From the NCBI GenBank assembly GCA_024236155.1, contig JACKLA010000001.1, positions 1,302,001 through 1,366,000 of the forward strand: DNA of 64,000 bases, read 5' to 3'. A model generated the notes under the pieces. The model was given only the letters and a program-made list of their open reading frames with translations. It was not told the DNA's origin and ran no database searches. The stretch is from Sphingomonadaceae bacterium. Lineage in GTDB: Bacteria; Pseudomonadota; Alphaproteobacteria; Sphingomonadales; Sphingomonadaceae. This document shows, piece by piece, positions 1 through 8,843 of this stretch (positions within the stretch are counted from its first letter, which is position 1; every line of letters begins with the position of its first letter). Made by a program: the position numbers and the translations under genes.

Positions 1-1274
1 GCGGTAACGCGCTGATCGCGACGAGCTTCTACGTCGTGCAGCGCACCTGCCGCACCCAGCTGGCGTTCCCTTCGCTCGCGCGGTTCGTGTTCTGGGGTTA
101 CCAGATGTTCATCGTGCTGGCGGCAACCGGCTATCTGCTCGGTGTTACCCAGTCGCGCGAATATGCGGAGCCGGAATGGTATGTCGACCTGTGGCTGACG
201 ATCGTCTGGGTCGCCTATCTGGCAGTCTTCGTCGGTACGATCATCAAACGCAAAGAGCCGCATATCTATGTGGCCAACTGGTTCTATCTCGCCTTCATCG
301 TGACGATCGCGATGCTGCATGTGGTCAACAACCTGACCATGCCGGTCAGCATCTTCGGGTCGCGCAGCTACAGCGCCTTCGCGGGTGTGCAGGATGCGCT
401 GACCCAGTGGTGGTACGGCCATAACGCGGTGGGCTTCTTCCTCACCGCCGGCTTCCTCGCGATGATGTACTACTTCGTGCCCAAGCAGGCGGAACGACCG
501 GTCTATTCCTATCGCCTGTCGATCATTCACTTCTGGTCGCTGATCTTCCTCTACATCTGGGCGGGTCCGCACCACTTGCATTACACCGCGCTGCCCGACT
601 GGGCGCAGACGCTGGGCATGGTCTTCTCGATCATGCTGTGGATGCCCAGCTGGGGCGGGATGATCAACGGCCTGATGACGCTGAACGGCGCATGGGACAA
701 GATCCGCACCGACCCGATCATCCGCATGATGGTGATGGCGCTCGCCTTCTACGGCATGTCGACCTTCGAAGGCCCGATGATGAGCATCAAGGCGGTCAAC
801 AGCCTGTCGCACTATACGGACTGGACCATCGGCCACGTTCACTCGGGTGCACTGGGCTGGAACGGGATGATCACCTTCGCGGCGGTTTACTACCTCGTGC
901 CGCGCCTGTGGAAGCGTGAGCGGATGTATTCGCTGCGCATGATCAACTGGCACTTCTGGTTCGCCAGCGCCGGGATCGTGTTCTACGCCGCCAGCATGTG
1001 GGTTGCCGGTGTGACCCAGGGCCTGATGTGGCGCGAATACAGCGCAGACGGTTACCTGGTGAACAGCTTTGCCGACACGGTGGCTGCACTGCACCCGATG
1101 TACCTGCTGCGTGCATTCGGCGGGCTGCTCTATCTCACGGGCTTCGTGGTCATGCTGTGGAACGTCTGGCAGACGCTCGCCGGCAAGGTCCGCACCGAAG
1201 CGCCGATGACCGAAACGCCCTACGATCCCGACGCCGATCGCCCGCTGCCCGCAGCGACCGCCCCGGCCGAATAG
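1..1274 (+). CDS. ccoN: cbb3-type cytochrome c oxidase subunit I (5' truncated)
   Basis: Catalytic haem-copper subunit of the high-affinity cbb3 terminal oxidase in the inner membrane; it reduces O2 with electrons from CcoO/CcoP. The reading frame is open from base 3 ([13 protein letters not shown]...), so the N-terminal quarter or so lies outside the window; the GTG at 36 is internal. Visible landmarks are the helix with [11 protein letters not shown], the paired His of [13 protein letters not shown] (CuB region) and [12 protein letters not shown] (haem b and b3 ligands), with a typical run of hydrophobic helices between them. It is first in a tightly packed ccoNOQP operon; ccoO starts 10 bases after its stop. 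Any FNR-type promoter site would be upstream of the window. Confidence 0.97.
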   Translation, partial: GNALIATSFYVVQRTCRTQLAFPSLARFVFWGYQMFIVLAATGYLLGVTQSREYAEPEWYVDLWLTIVWVAYLAVFVGTIIKRKEPHIYVANWFYLAFIVTIAMLHVVNNLTMPVSIFGSRSYSAFAGVQDALTQWWYGHNAVGFFLTAGFLAMMYYFVPKQAERPVYSYRLSIIHFWSLIFLYIWAGPHHLHYTALPDWAQTLGMVFSIMLWMPSWGGMINGLMTLNGAWDKIRTDPIIRMMVMALAFYGMSTFEGPMMSIKAVNSLSHYTDWTIGHVHSGALGWNGMITFAAVYYLVPRLWKRERMYSLRMINWHFWFASAGIVFYAASMWVAGVTQGLMWREYSADGYLVNSFADTVAALHPMYLLRAFGGLLYLTGFVVMLWNVWQTLAGKVRTEAPMTETPYDPDADRPLPAATAPAE

Positions 1275-1284
1275 GAACAGAAAA

Positions 1285-2049
1285 ATGACCGACAACGGCA
1301 ACAAGCAAGCCTTTGAAAGGCACAAGAAGCTCGAACGCAACGTATCGTTGCTGGCGGTTGCAACCTTCGTCACTGTCGCGATTGGCGGCGTGGTCGAAAT
1401 CGCCCCGCTGTTCTGGATCGACAACACCATCGAGAAGGTGGAGGGCGTGCGCCCCTACACCCCGCTCGAACTGGCCGGGCGTGACATCTACATCCGTGAA
1501 GGGTGCTATGTCTGCCACAGCCAGATGATCCGTCCGTTCCGCGACGAGGTCGAGCGTTACGGGCACTACAGCCTGGCGGCGGAATCGATGTATGATCACC
1601 CGTTCCAGTGGGGCTCCAAGCGCACCGGGCCGGATCTTGCCCGCGTTGGCGGGCGCTATTCGGACGCGTGGCATGTCGACCACCTGAAGGATCCGCAAAG
1701 CGTGGTGCCCGAAAGCGTCATGCCGCAGTATGGCTTCCTGGCTGAAACGCCGCTCAAGGTGGCCGATCCCTCGGCCAACCTGACCGCACTGAGCCGGGTT
1801 GGCGTTCCCTATAGCGATGACGATATCGCCAAGGCACCCGCCGATCTGGTGGCGCAGGCCGATCCAGATGTCGACGCTGGCGATCTCGAGAAGCGTTATC
1901 CCAAGGCGCAGGTCCGCGATTTCGACGGTGATCCGAACACGGTGACCGAGATGGACGCGCTGGTCGCATACCTCCAGATGCTCGGCACGCTGGTCGACGT
2001 AAACGACGTTGCCGCCCAGGAAGAACTGGCGACGGAGAAGGGCCGGTGA
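1285..2049 (+). CDS. ccoO: cbb3-type cytochrome c oxidase subunit II (mono-haem)
   Basis: Membrane-anchored mono-haem c subunit that passes electrons to CcoN. The 254 residues show one N-terminal transmembrane helix (about residues 21-43) and then a periplasmic domain with the haem c site [10 protein letters not shown] (Cys74, Cys77, His78). [10 protein letters not shown] probably supplies the axial Met. Length is normal for the family. It begins 10 bases after ccoN, and its stop overlaps the GTG start of ccoQ (GTGA), which implies translational coupling. Confidence 0.97.
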   Translation: MTDNGNKQAFERHKKLERNVSLLAVATFVTVAIGGVVEIAPLFWIDNTIEKVEGVRPYTPLELAGRDIYIREGCYVCHSQMIRPFRDEVERYGHYSLAAESMYDHPFQWGSKRTGPDLARVGGRYSDAWHVDHLKDPQSVVPESVMPQYGFLAETPLKVADPSANLTALSRVGVPYSDDDIAKAPADLVAQADPDVDAGDLEKRYPKAQVRDFDGDPNTVTEMDALVAYLQMLGTLVDVNDVAAQEELATEKGR

Positions 2050-2210
2050 GCGCCTATGAGAACCTGAGGCATTTCGCCGACAGTTACGGCCTTGCGGTTA
2101 TGGTGCTGACCTTCGTCGTGCTGTGTGCATGGCCGTTCCTGCCCGGGTCGCGCAAGCGCGCTCACGATGCAGCCAATTCCATTTTCGAAGGACAAGACGA
2201 TGGCGAATGA
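2046..2210 (+). CDS. ccoQ: cbb3-type oxidase assembly/stability subunit CcoQ (FixQ)
   Basis: A 54-residue single-span protein ([20 protein letters not shown]...) with a hydrophobic helix at about residues 15-32 ([18 protein letters not shown]) and a charged C-terminus. CcoQ stabilises the assembled oxidase. It starts with GTG at 2046, overlapping the ccoO stop, and its last codons overlap the ccoP start at 2200 by 11 bases. Position between ccoO and ccoP, size and topology all fit FixQ/CcoQ. Confidence 0.92.
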   Translation: MSAYENLRHFADSYGLAVMVLTFVVLCAWPFLPGSRKRAHDAANSIFEGQDDGE

Positions 2211-3141
2211 ACGCCCCGATCCGAAGCGAATTGACGAAGCGACCGGCACCAACTTTGTCGGCCATGAGTGGGACGGTATCGAGGAACTCGACACGCCCAT
2301 GCCGCGCTGGTGGCTGTGGACCTTCTATCTCACCATCGTGTGGGCGCTGGTCTATGTCGTCCTTTATCCGGCATGGCCGCTGATCGAGAAAGGCACCGAA
2401 GGCGTGCTTGGCTGGACCAGTCGCGGCCAGCTGGCGCAGGAAATGACCGCGGCCGACCAGTCGCGGGCGAGCGTGCGAGAACAGATCGCTGCGATCGATA
2501 TCGAGGAACTGCGCGGTAATCCTGACCTGATGCGCCAGGCTGTTGCCGGTGGTGCAGCGGCCTTCAAGGTCAACTGCATCCAGTGCCACGGTTCGGGCGC
2601 TGCCGGCAGCCAGACGCTCGGTTATCCCAACCTCAACGATGATGACTGGTTGTGGGGCGGTGACCTGACGGCGATCCAGGCGACGCTGACGCATGGTATC
2701 CGCCAGCAGGGCGACGATGCAACGCGTACCAGCGAGATGCCGCCTTTCGATGGCGTGTTCAGCCAGGGTGAGATGAACGCTCTTGTCGACCATGTGCTGT
2801 CGCTCAGCGGCAAGGCGAAATCCAGCCCTGTGGGCGCGAAGATTTATGCCGACAATTGCGTGATCTGCCATGGCGCTTCGGGAGAAGGCGATCGTTCGGT
2901 CGGGGGGCCGAAACTGGCGGACGCGATCTGGCTTTATGGCAGCACGCGTGCGGATATCGCGCGTCAGATCCGCAGCCCGCGCATGGGTGTGATGCCCAAG
3001 TGGGACGGGCGTCTCGATCCGGTGACGATCAAGATGCTCGCAGCCTATGTCCATTCGCTCGGGGGAGGCGAAGACTTCGTGGAAACTGCAGAAACGGCTG
3101 ACGAAGCCGAGGCGGTCGAAGTCAATGAACAGTCAGAGTAA
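2200..3141 (+). CDS. ccoP: cbb3-type cytochrome c oxidase subunit III (di-haem)
   Basis: Di-haem c electron-entry subunit. From ATG 2200 ([16 protein letters not shown]) the protein has 313 residues. It contains the N-terminal FixP-type segment (GHEWDGIEELDTPMPRWW), a transmembrane helix at about 37-58, and two c-type haem sites: CIQCH (Cys126, Cys129, His130) and CVICH (Cys220, Cys223, His224). An in-frame start further upstream (2125) would bury the start inside ccoQ and lacks family similarity, so 2200 is preferred. The gene overlaps ccoQ by 11 bases and ccoG by 17. Confidence 0.96.
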   Translation: MANERPDPKRIDEATGTNFVGHEWDGIEELDTPMPRWWLWTFYLTIVWALVYVVLYPAWPLIEKGTEGVLGWTSRGQLAQEMTAADQSRASVREQIAAIDIEELRGNPDLMRQAVAGGAAAFKVNCIQCHGSGAAGSQTLGYPNLNDDDWLWGGDLTAIQATLTHGIRQQGDDATRTSEMPPFDGVFSQGEMNALVDHVLSLSGKAKSSPVGAKIYADNCVICHGASGEGDRSVGGPKLADAIWLYGSTRADIARQIRSPRMGVMPKWDGRLDPVTIKMLAAYVHSLGGGEDFVETAETADEAEAVEVNEQSE

Positions 3142-4582
3142 AACCCCGCACCTCCCCGGATCGGGGCTCTACGAAAAGTCCCGGACGGTCCACAACAAGC
3201 GGATCGACGGGCCTTTCCGGAGGTTCAAGTGGCTGGTGATGCTGGTGACACTGGGGGTCTATTACGGCACCCCGTGGCTCCGGTGGGACCGTGGCCCCTA
3301 TGCACCAGACCAGGCGGTGTTGGTCGATCTTGCCAATCGCCGGTTCTACATGTTCGGCATCGAGATCTGGCCGCACGAATTCTATTTCGTGGCCGGGCTG
3401 CTCATCATGGCCGGGATTGGGCTGTTCCTGCTGACCAGTGCGGTCGGTCGTGCATGGTGCGGATATTCCTGCCCGCAGACGGTGTGGACCGACGTGTTCC
3501 AGCATGTCGACCGCTTCGTCGATGGCGATCGCAATGCGCGTATCCGGCTGGAGAATGCTCCGTGGACCTGGAGCAAGGTGCTGCGCCGTGCATTCAAATG
3601 GACGATCTACCTGATCATAGGTTTCTGGACCGGCGGCGCGTGGATCATGTATTTTGCCGATGCGCCGACGCTGGTGCATGATTTCTGGCGCGGTGAGGCG
3701 GCTCCGGTTGCCTATATAACCGTTGCCGTGCTGACCCTGACTACCGTCACACTGGGCGGCTTCATGCGTGAGCAGGTGTGCATCTACATGTGCCCGTGGC
3801 CGCGTATCCAGACCGCGATGATGGACGAAAAGTCCTTGATGGTGACGTATAAGGACTGGCGCGGCGAGCCGCGTGGCAGCGTCAAGAAGGCGGCCAAGAA
3901 CCCGGACCAGTTCGGCGACTGTATCGATTGCACCCAGTGCGTGCAGGTCTGCCCGACGGGTATCGATATCCGCGAGGGGCCGCAGATCGGCTGCATAACC
4001 TGCGCCCTGTGCATCGACGCCTGCGACCGGGTCATGAAGGACATCGGTCGCCCGCGCGGGCTGATCGATTATGCCACGCTGGAAGATTGCGAGCGGGAAG
4101 CCGCGGGCGGCGAAACACGCCCGGCGTGGAAGGCCCTGCTGCGGCCGCGCACAATTGCGTACTTCCTGATCTGGGCCAGCATCGGCATGGGCCTGCTGTT
4201 CGCACTCGGCGTGCGCAGCCATACCGACCTGACCGTGTCGCCCGATCGCAACCCGCCTTTCATGCTGATGAGCGACGGGTCGGTGCGCAATTCCTACACG
4301 CTCAAGCTGCGCAATATGGAAAGCCGCCCGCGCAGGATGGAGATCGCGGTCGAGGGGCTGGCTGGCGCCACAATGTGGACAGACACAATTGCCCGCGAAC
4401 AGGCTGCGGCTACGCAGGAGATGGAAGTCCCGGCTGACGAGACGCTGACAGTGCGCGCCTATGTGCAGGCACCCGAAGGCACCCCGGCTGGCGAGTTCAC
4501 TTTCCGCATGACTTCGCTTGACGAGCAGCGTGAGACGGATACCGGTTCGACCCGCTTCGATGCACCAGGAGGGGAGCAGTGA
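3125..4582 (+). CDS. ccoG: cytochrome c oxidase accessory protein CcoG (FixG), ferredoxin-like
   Basis: Membrane iron-sulfur protein needed for cbb3 biogenesis; family members act in copper reduction or delivery to the oxidase. From ATG 3125 (MNSQSKTPHLPGSGLYEKSR) it has 485 residues. Several transmembrane helices precede two 4Fe-4S clusters at about residues 265-301 (CIDCTQCVQVCP and CITCALCIDACD). One more helix follows, then a periplasmic FixG C-terminal Ig-like domain (PRRMEIAVEGL and beyond). The start overlaps the ccoP end by 17 bases; the in-frame ATG at 3047 would add non-homologous residues inside ccoP. Confidence 0.95.
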   Translation: MNSQSKTPHLPGSGLYEKSRTVHNKRIDGPFRRFKWLVMLVTLGVYYGTPWLRWDRGPYAPDQAVLVDLANRRFYMFGIEIWPHEFYFVAGLLIMAGIGLFLLTSAVGRAWCGYSCPQTVWTDVFQHVDRFVDGDRNARIRLENAPWTWSKVLRRAFKWTIYLIIGFWTGGAWIMYFADAPTLVHDFWRGEAAPVAYITVAVLTLTTVTLGGFMREQVCIYMCPWPRIQTAMMDEKSLMVTYKDWRGEPRGSVKKAAKNPDQFGDCIDCTQCVQVCPTGIDIREGPQIGCITCALCIDACDRVMKDIGRPRGLIDYATLEDCEREAAGGETRPAWKALLRPRTIAYFLIWASIGMGLLFALGVRSHTDLTVSPDRNPPFMLMSDGSVRNSYTLKLRNMESRPRRMEIAVEGLAGATMWTDTIAREQAAATQEMEVPADETLTVRAYVQAPEGTPAGEFTFRMTSLDEQRETDTGSTRFDAPGGEQ

Positions 4583-5025
4583 CCAGGAAGTTCACCGGCT
4601 GGCATTTCACCGCGATCATGGTGATCGGCTTCGGCATCGTGGTTGCGGTCAACTTCCTGATGGCGTCGCTCGCGGTCAGCAGCTTTGGCGGTGTGGTGGT
4701 CGAAAACTCCTACGTCGCGAGCCAGAACTTCAACAAGTGGCTTGAAGAGGCGGATCGCCAGAATGCGCTGGGTTGGGAGCTTACCGTGCGGCGTGCAGGC
4801 GATGGCCGGCTGGAAGTGCTGACCGAAGGTGCGCCGGACGATGCCCGGGTGGCAGTTGAACTGCGCCACCCGCTGGGCAAGGACGAGCCGCTGGCATGGA
4901 CGCTTGCCGCGAATGGCGACGGGCTCTTCACCAGTACCGACCGTTTGCCCGAAGGCAGGTGGATCGCCCGTGTCGCGGTGACGGCTGGCGATGAGGAAAT
5001 GCGGGTCGAGCGACCGCTGGGATGA
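4579..5025 (+). CDS. ccoH: cbb3 oxidase assembly protein FixH (CcoH)
   Basis: A 148-residue membrane-anchored protein with one N-terminal helix (FTAIMVIGFGIVVAVNFLMASLAV) followed by ENSYVASQNFNKWLEEADRQ, a typical FixH opening. The periplasmic domain is beta-rich. FixH/CcoH stabilises early cbb3 assembly intermediates together with the CcoI copper pump. It starts with GTG at 4579, overlapping the ccoG stop by 4 bases, and overlaps ccoI by 4 bases, so it is probably translationally coupled on both sides. Confidence 0.93.
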   Translation: MTRKFTGWHFTAIMVIGFGIVVAVNFLMASLAVSSFGGVVVENSYVASQNFNKWLEEADRQNALGWELTVRRAGDGRLEVLTEGAPDDARVAVELRHPLGKDEPLAWTLAANGDGLFTSTDRLPEGRWIARVAVTAGDEEMRVERPLG

Positions 5026-7145
5026 ACGCCCCGTTCCATCCGGCCCCGGAAATGGCGGGCGTGCTGGTCGACAGCCGCTTCACCGTTCCCGGCATGCGCT
5101 GCGCTGGCTGCATCGCCAAGATCGAGCGCGGGTTGGGTGAACTTGCCGGGGTCGATGCTGCGCGGGTCAACTTCTCTGCCAAGCGGGTTGCAGTGCGGCA
5201 TGATGCGGCAATCGAACCCGATGACCTTGTCGAAGCCTTGCAGAAGCTCGGCTTCGAATCCCAGCTCGCGGCAGCCAATCCGCTGGCGCAGGAGGACGGG
5301 GAAAGCCGCAAGTTGCTGACCGCGCTGGCGGTGGCCGGGTTCGGCATGATGAATATCATGCTGCTTTCGGTCAGCGTGTGGTCGGGGGCGGGCGGCGTAA
5401 CCCGCGAAATGTTCCACTGGCTCTCGGCGCTGATCGCCTTGCCGGTGGTCGCCTATTCGGGGCGCCCGTTCTTTGCCTCCGCAGCGATGGCGCTGCGATA
5501 TGGGCGGACCAATATGGATGTGCCGATCTCCATCGGGGTCTTGCTGGCGACGGGGTTGAGCTTCTACGAGACACTGACTGGCGGCGAGCACGCCTATTTC
5601 GATGGCGCGGTCATGTTGCTGTTCTTCCTGCTCGCTGGCCGCGCGCTCGATGCCACGATGCGCAATCGCACGCGCGCCGGAATCGGTGCACTGCTCGGTC
5701 GCATGGGCAAGAGCGCCAGCGTGGTGCAGGCCGATGGCAGCACACAGCGGGTCGATGCGGACGAGCTTGAGCCAGGCATGGTGATGCTGGTTGCCGCCGG
5801 AGAGGCACTGGCTGCCGATGGCCGGGTGATCGAGGGCAATGGCGCGGTCGACAATGCGATGCTGACCGGCGAGAGCACGCCGCAGCCGGTGACGCGCGGC
5901 GACGATGTCCATGCCGGGGCGATCAACCTCACTGCAGTCTTGCGGATCGAGGTCACCGCGACACAGGGTGACACCGCGATTGCCGAGATTGCGCGCCTGA
6001 TGGACGAAGCTGGGCAGTCCCGCAGCAGCTATGTCCGGATCGCAGATCGTGCCGCGCGGCTCTATGCCCCGGCGGTTCACAGTCTCGCTTTCCTTGCCTT
6101 CGTCGGCTGGATGATCGCGGGCGCAGGCTGGCACCAGTCACTGGTCATCGCAATCGCCGTGCTGATCATCACCTGCCCCTGCGCCATGGGGCTTGCTGTC
6201 CCGGCGGCACAGGTCGTCGCGAGCAATGCGCTGATCCGCAAGGGGCTGCTGGTCAAGGATGGCAGTGCGCTGGAGCGGCTGGCCGAAGTGGACATGGCCC
6301 TGCTCGACAAGACCGGTACGCTGACACTCGGTGAACCGAGGCCCGACCTTTCCCCCTTGGGTGAGAATGAACGTGCGGTTGCACTCGGGCTGGCCGAACA
6401 CAGCCGCCATCCGCTGAGCAAGGGACTGTCCAGGGCCTTGCGGCAGGCAGGCGTAGCGCCGGCGAGCATCAGCGATGTGCGTGAGGTCGGTGGCCAGGGT
6501 ATCGCCGGCATCTGGCAGGGGACGGAAGTTGCCTTCGAACGACCGCTCGATGGTGGGGAGGGGCAGGCGACCTGCTTCCGCATCGGTGAGAACCGCTGGA
6601 CATTGCAGTTCAGCGATCCTTTGCGGTCCGATGCGGGCAATACGTTAAGCGCGCTGGCCGATCAGGGCATTGCCGGCAGCATCATTTCCGGCGATCGGCC
6701 CGAGGCGGTCGAGGCCGTGGCGGGCAGGCTGGGAATAGCGGGCAAGGGCGGTGTCAGCCCGGCAGAGAAACTGGCGCTTCTCGAAAGTGCCAAGGCCGAC
6801 GGCCATTTCCCGTTGATGGTCGGCGATGGCCTCAATGACGGACCGGCCCTCGCTGCTGCGCATGCGTCGATTGCGCCCGGCACGGCGAGCGATGCGAGTC
6901 AACAAGCCGCCGATGCGGTGTTCGTGGGCGAGGGGCTGATGCCGGTTGCGCTGTCAGTGAAGGTTGCCCGCGCGACGATGCGCATCGTGCGCCAGAATTT
7001 TGGCTTTGCAATCGCCTACAATGTCTGTGCGGTTCCGCTGGCGCTGGCCGGGTTGGTGACGCCGCTGATCGCTGCGGTTGCCATGTCTCTCAGTTCGCTG
7101 GTGGTGGTGGCCAACTCGCTCCGCCTGTCGAGGGCGGCAGGATGA
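5022..7145 (+). CDS. ccoI: copper-translocating P1B-type ATPase for cbb3 oxidase (FixI/CcoI)
   Basis: Heavy-metal P-type ATPase of 707 residues that exports copper for insertion into CcoN. In order: an N-terminal HMA domain with GMRCAGC (Cys27/Cys30), membrane helices, an actuator region (TGES), the intramembrane CPC motif (TCPCAMG, about residues 384-388), the phosphorylated Asp in DKTGTLT (about residue 429), and the hinge GDGLNDGPAL. The HMA metal-binding site at the start and the position between fixH and fixS mark it as the oxidase-dedicated pump rather than a general copper exporter. It overlaps ccoH and ccoS by 4 bases each. Confidence 0.96.
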   Translation: MNAPFHPAPEMAGVLVDSRFTVPGMRCAGCIAKIERGLGELAGVDAARVNFSAKRVAVRHDAAIEPDDLVEALQKLGFESQLAAANPLAQEDGESRKLLTALAVAGFGMMNIMLLSVSVWSGAGGVTREMFHWLSALIALPVVAYSGRPFFASAAMALRYGRTNMDVPISIGVLLATGLSFYETLTGGEHAYFDGAVMLLFFLLAGRALDATMRNRTRAGIGALLGRMGKSASVVQADGSTQRVDADELEPGMVMLVAAGEALAADGRVIEGNGAVDNAMLTGESTPQPVTRGDDVHAGAINLTAVLRIEVTATQGDTAIAEIARLMDEAGQSRSSYVRIADRAARLYAPAVHSLAFLAFVGWMIAGAGWHQSLVIAIAVLIITCPCAMGLAVPAAQVVASNALIRKGLLVKDGSALERLAEVDMALLDKTGTLTLGEPRPDLSPLGENERAVALGLAEHSRHPLSKGLSRALRQAGVAPASISDVREVGGQGIAGIWQGTEVAFERPLDGGEGQATCFRIGENRWTLQFSDPLRSDAGNTLSALADQGIAGSIISGDRPEAVEAVAGRLGIAGKGGVSPAEKLALLESAKADGHFPLMVGDGLNDGPALAAAHASIAPGTASDASQQAADAVFVGEGLMPVALSVKVARATMRIVRQNFGFAIAYNVCAVPLALAGLVTPLIAAVAMSLSSLVVVANSLRLSRAAG

Positions 7146-7294
7146 GTGGCCTCGCCATCCTCATTCCCATCGCGCTCGGCATGGGCCTGCTTGGCCTCGT
7201 CGTGTTCTTCTGGGCCATGCGCAGCGGCCAGTTCGAGGATCTCGATGGCGCAGCCAATCGTATCCTGATCGAGGATGAGGAGGACGCAGAATGA
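7142..7294 (+). CDS. ccoS: cbb3-type oxidase assembly protein CcoS (FixS)
   Basis: A 50-residue protein: one transmembrane helix (LAILIPIALGMGLLGLVVFFWAM), then SGQFEDLDGAANRILIEDEE, the usual FixS ending. It is needed for maturation and cofactor insertion of the cbb3 oxidase. It starts at ATG 7142, overlapping the ccoI stop by 4 bases, and its own stop overlaps the next small gene by 4 bases. Confidence 0.94.
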   Translation: MSGLAILIPIALGMGLLGLVVFFWAMRSGQFEDLDGAANRILIEDEEDAE

Positions 7295-7500
7295 ACGGCG
7301 CATTCTATGCCATCCTCGCCCTCGGTCCGGCCGCACTGGGGCCGCTGCCGGAAGAGGCAAAGGTACTTCAGGCCAAGCTATGCGGTGGCGAGACGATTCA
7401 GCTCGATATCCCGATGCAGCAGCCTCAGGCCCCCGCACCATGTCACGCCAAGGGCTGCCATTCCGGTTCGTGTCGAAAACGATTTGATCCAGCGCAATGA
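7291..7500 (+). CDS. small uncharacterised protein with Cys/His-rich tail, coupled to ccoS and hemN
   Basis: A 69-residue open frame whose ATG overlaps the ccoS stop (ATGA at 7291) and whose stop overlaps the hemN ATG at 7497. This 4-base chaining on both sides argues that it is real. It has a short hydrophobic, possibly exported N-terminus (GAFYAILALGPAALGPLP), a middle with LCGGETIQLDIP, and a C-terminal tail with three Cys and two His in 11 residues (CHAKGCHSGSC), followed by RKRFDPAQ. The tail could bind a metal. I cannot assign a family; a role in oxidase maturation or metal or haem supply is inference from its neighbours. Confidence 0.8.
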   Translation: MNGAFYAILALGPAALGPLPEEAKVLQAKLCGGETIQLDIPMQQPQAPAPCHAKGCHSGSCRKRFDPAQ

Positions 7501-8843
7501 CCGCGGGGGCAGCGCAGGGCACATCGCCTGCCATGTGGCCCTATCACCCAGACCTGCTCGCAACGCCCGTACCGCGCTACACCAGCTATCCGACGGCGGC
7601 CGAATTCGGTGAGATAGCGCCCGATGCATACCGGGTCGCGCTGGAGGGCGTTCGGGGCGACGTCTCGCTCTATATCCACATCCCGTTCTGCGAGAAGATT
7701 TGCTTCTACTGCGGCTGCAACACGGGCGCGTCTGGCCGGCGGCAAAGGCTTGAGTCCTATCTATCGGCGCTGCATCGCGAGATCGAACTGGTCGCCTCGC
7801 TGGTGCCGGCAGAGGCGCGGGTGCGGCGGATCGCGTTCGGTGGGGGGAGCCCCAATGCTATTGCACCGGTCGATTTCGTCCGTTTGATCGACAGCCTGAC
7901 GGTCAATTTCCAGCTCGCCGACCCGGTGCTGTCGATAGAACTCGATCCGCGCACCATGACCGCTGACTGGGCGGAAGTAATCGGGAAGGTCGGGATCCAG
8001 CGCGCAAGCATGGGTGTGCAGACCTTTGCGGCGCATTGCCAGGAGGCGATCGGACGGGTGCAATCGGAGGATTGTATCGTTCGCTCGGTCGACTGGCTGC
8101 GCGGTGCCGGTGTTTCCTCGCTCAATTTCGATCTGATGTATGGCCTGCCCGGTCAGAGCCGTGACGACCTGCTCGATAGCCTGCATCGCAGCCGCGTGCT
8201 GGGCGCCGACCGGATCGCGCTGTTCGGCTATGCCCATGTTCCGCATATCGTGCCGCGCCAGAAGGTGATCGATGCGTCCAACCTGCCCGACCAGGATGAT
8301 CGGTTTGCGATGGCGGCAATGGGTTACGAGTACCTGCGCACGCATGGTTATGTCCCGGTCGGCTTCGATCACTTCGCGCTGGCTGGTGACCCGATGGCCG
8401 AGGCAGCCCGCGAAGGGCGGGTGCGGCGCAATTTCCAGGGCTTCACCGATGACGACGCGCCGGTGATGATCGGTCTTGGCAGTTCCTCGATCAGCAGCCT
8501 CCCGGGCCTGCTTGCGCAGAACGAAAAGAACAGCGGGCGTTATCGCATGCTTGCAGGCGAAGGGCGCCTCACGGCACGCGGTGGTATTGTCCGCTCGCAG
8601 GAAGATCAGGTTCGCGGCCGCATCATCGAGCAATTGCTGTGCAGCGGAAAGGCGCAATTGCCTGCGGATATCGCAGCGTGCCTGCCACAGGCGTTGGAAG
8701 AATTCATTGAGCGCGGGCTGGCCATACGAGATGGAGTTTCGCTTGCGATCACAGCGGCTGGGTTACCCTATTCGCGCAGCATTGCGGCCCTGTTCGATCC
8801 CTATCGCCAGCAATCGCAACGGCGGTTCAGTTCTGCCGTTTAA
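7497..8843 (+). CDS. hemN: oxygen-independent coproporphyrinogen III oxidase (radical SAM)
   Basis: Converts coproporphyrinogen III to protoporphyrinogen IX without O2, supplying haem under the low-oxygen conditions in which cbb3 is used. The 448-residue protein has PRYTSYPTAAEF near the N-terminus and the radical-SAM cluster motif CEKICFYCGC (Cys65, Cys69, Cys72), followed by FGGGSPN and the family-typical DLMYGLPGQ. A second possible start, ATG 7533 (MWPYHPDLL), would lose 12 residues. It overlaps the preceding small gene by 4 bases. Its TAA overlaps the stop of the convergent thiolase-like gene at TTAA, leaving no room for a terminator. Confidence 0.95.
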   Translation: MTAGAAQGTSPAMWPYHPDLLATPVPRYTSYPTAAEFGEIAPDAYRVALEGVRGDVSLYIHIPFCEKICFYCGCNTGASGRRQRLESYLSALHREIELVASLVPAEARVRRIAFGGGSPNAIAPVDFVRLIDSLTVNFQLADPVLSIELDPRTMTADWAEVIGKVGIQRASMGVQTFAAHCQEAIGRVQSEDCIVRSVDWLRGAGVSSLNFDLMYGLPGQSRDDLLDSLHRSRVLGADRIALFGYAHVPHIVPRQKVIDASNLPDQDDRFAMAAMGYEYLRTHGYVPVGFDHFALAGDPMAEAAREGRVRRNFQGFTDDDAPVMIGLGSSSISSLPGLLAQNEKNSGRYRMLAGEGRLTARGGIVRSQEDQVRGRIIEQLLCSGKAQLPADIAACLPQALEEFIERGLAIRDGVSLAITAAGLPYSRSIAALFDPYRQQSQRRFSSAV

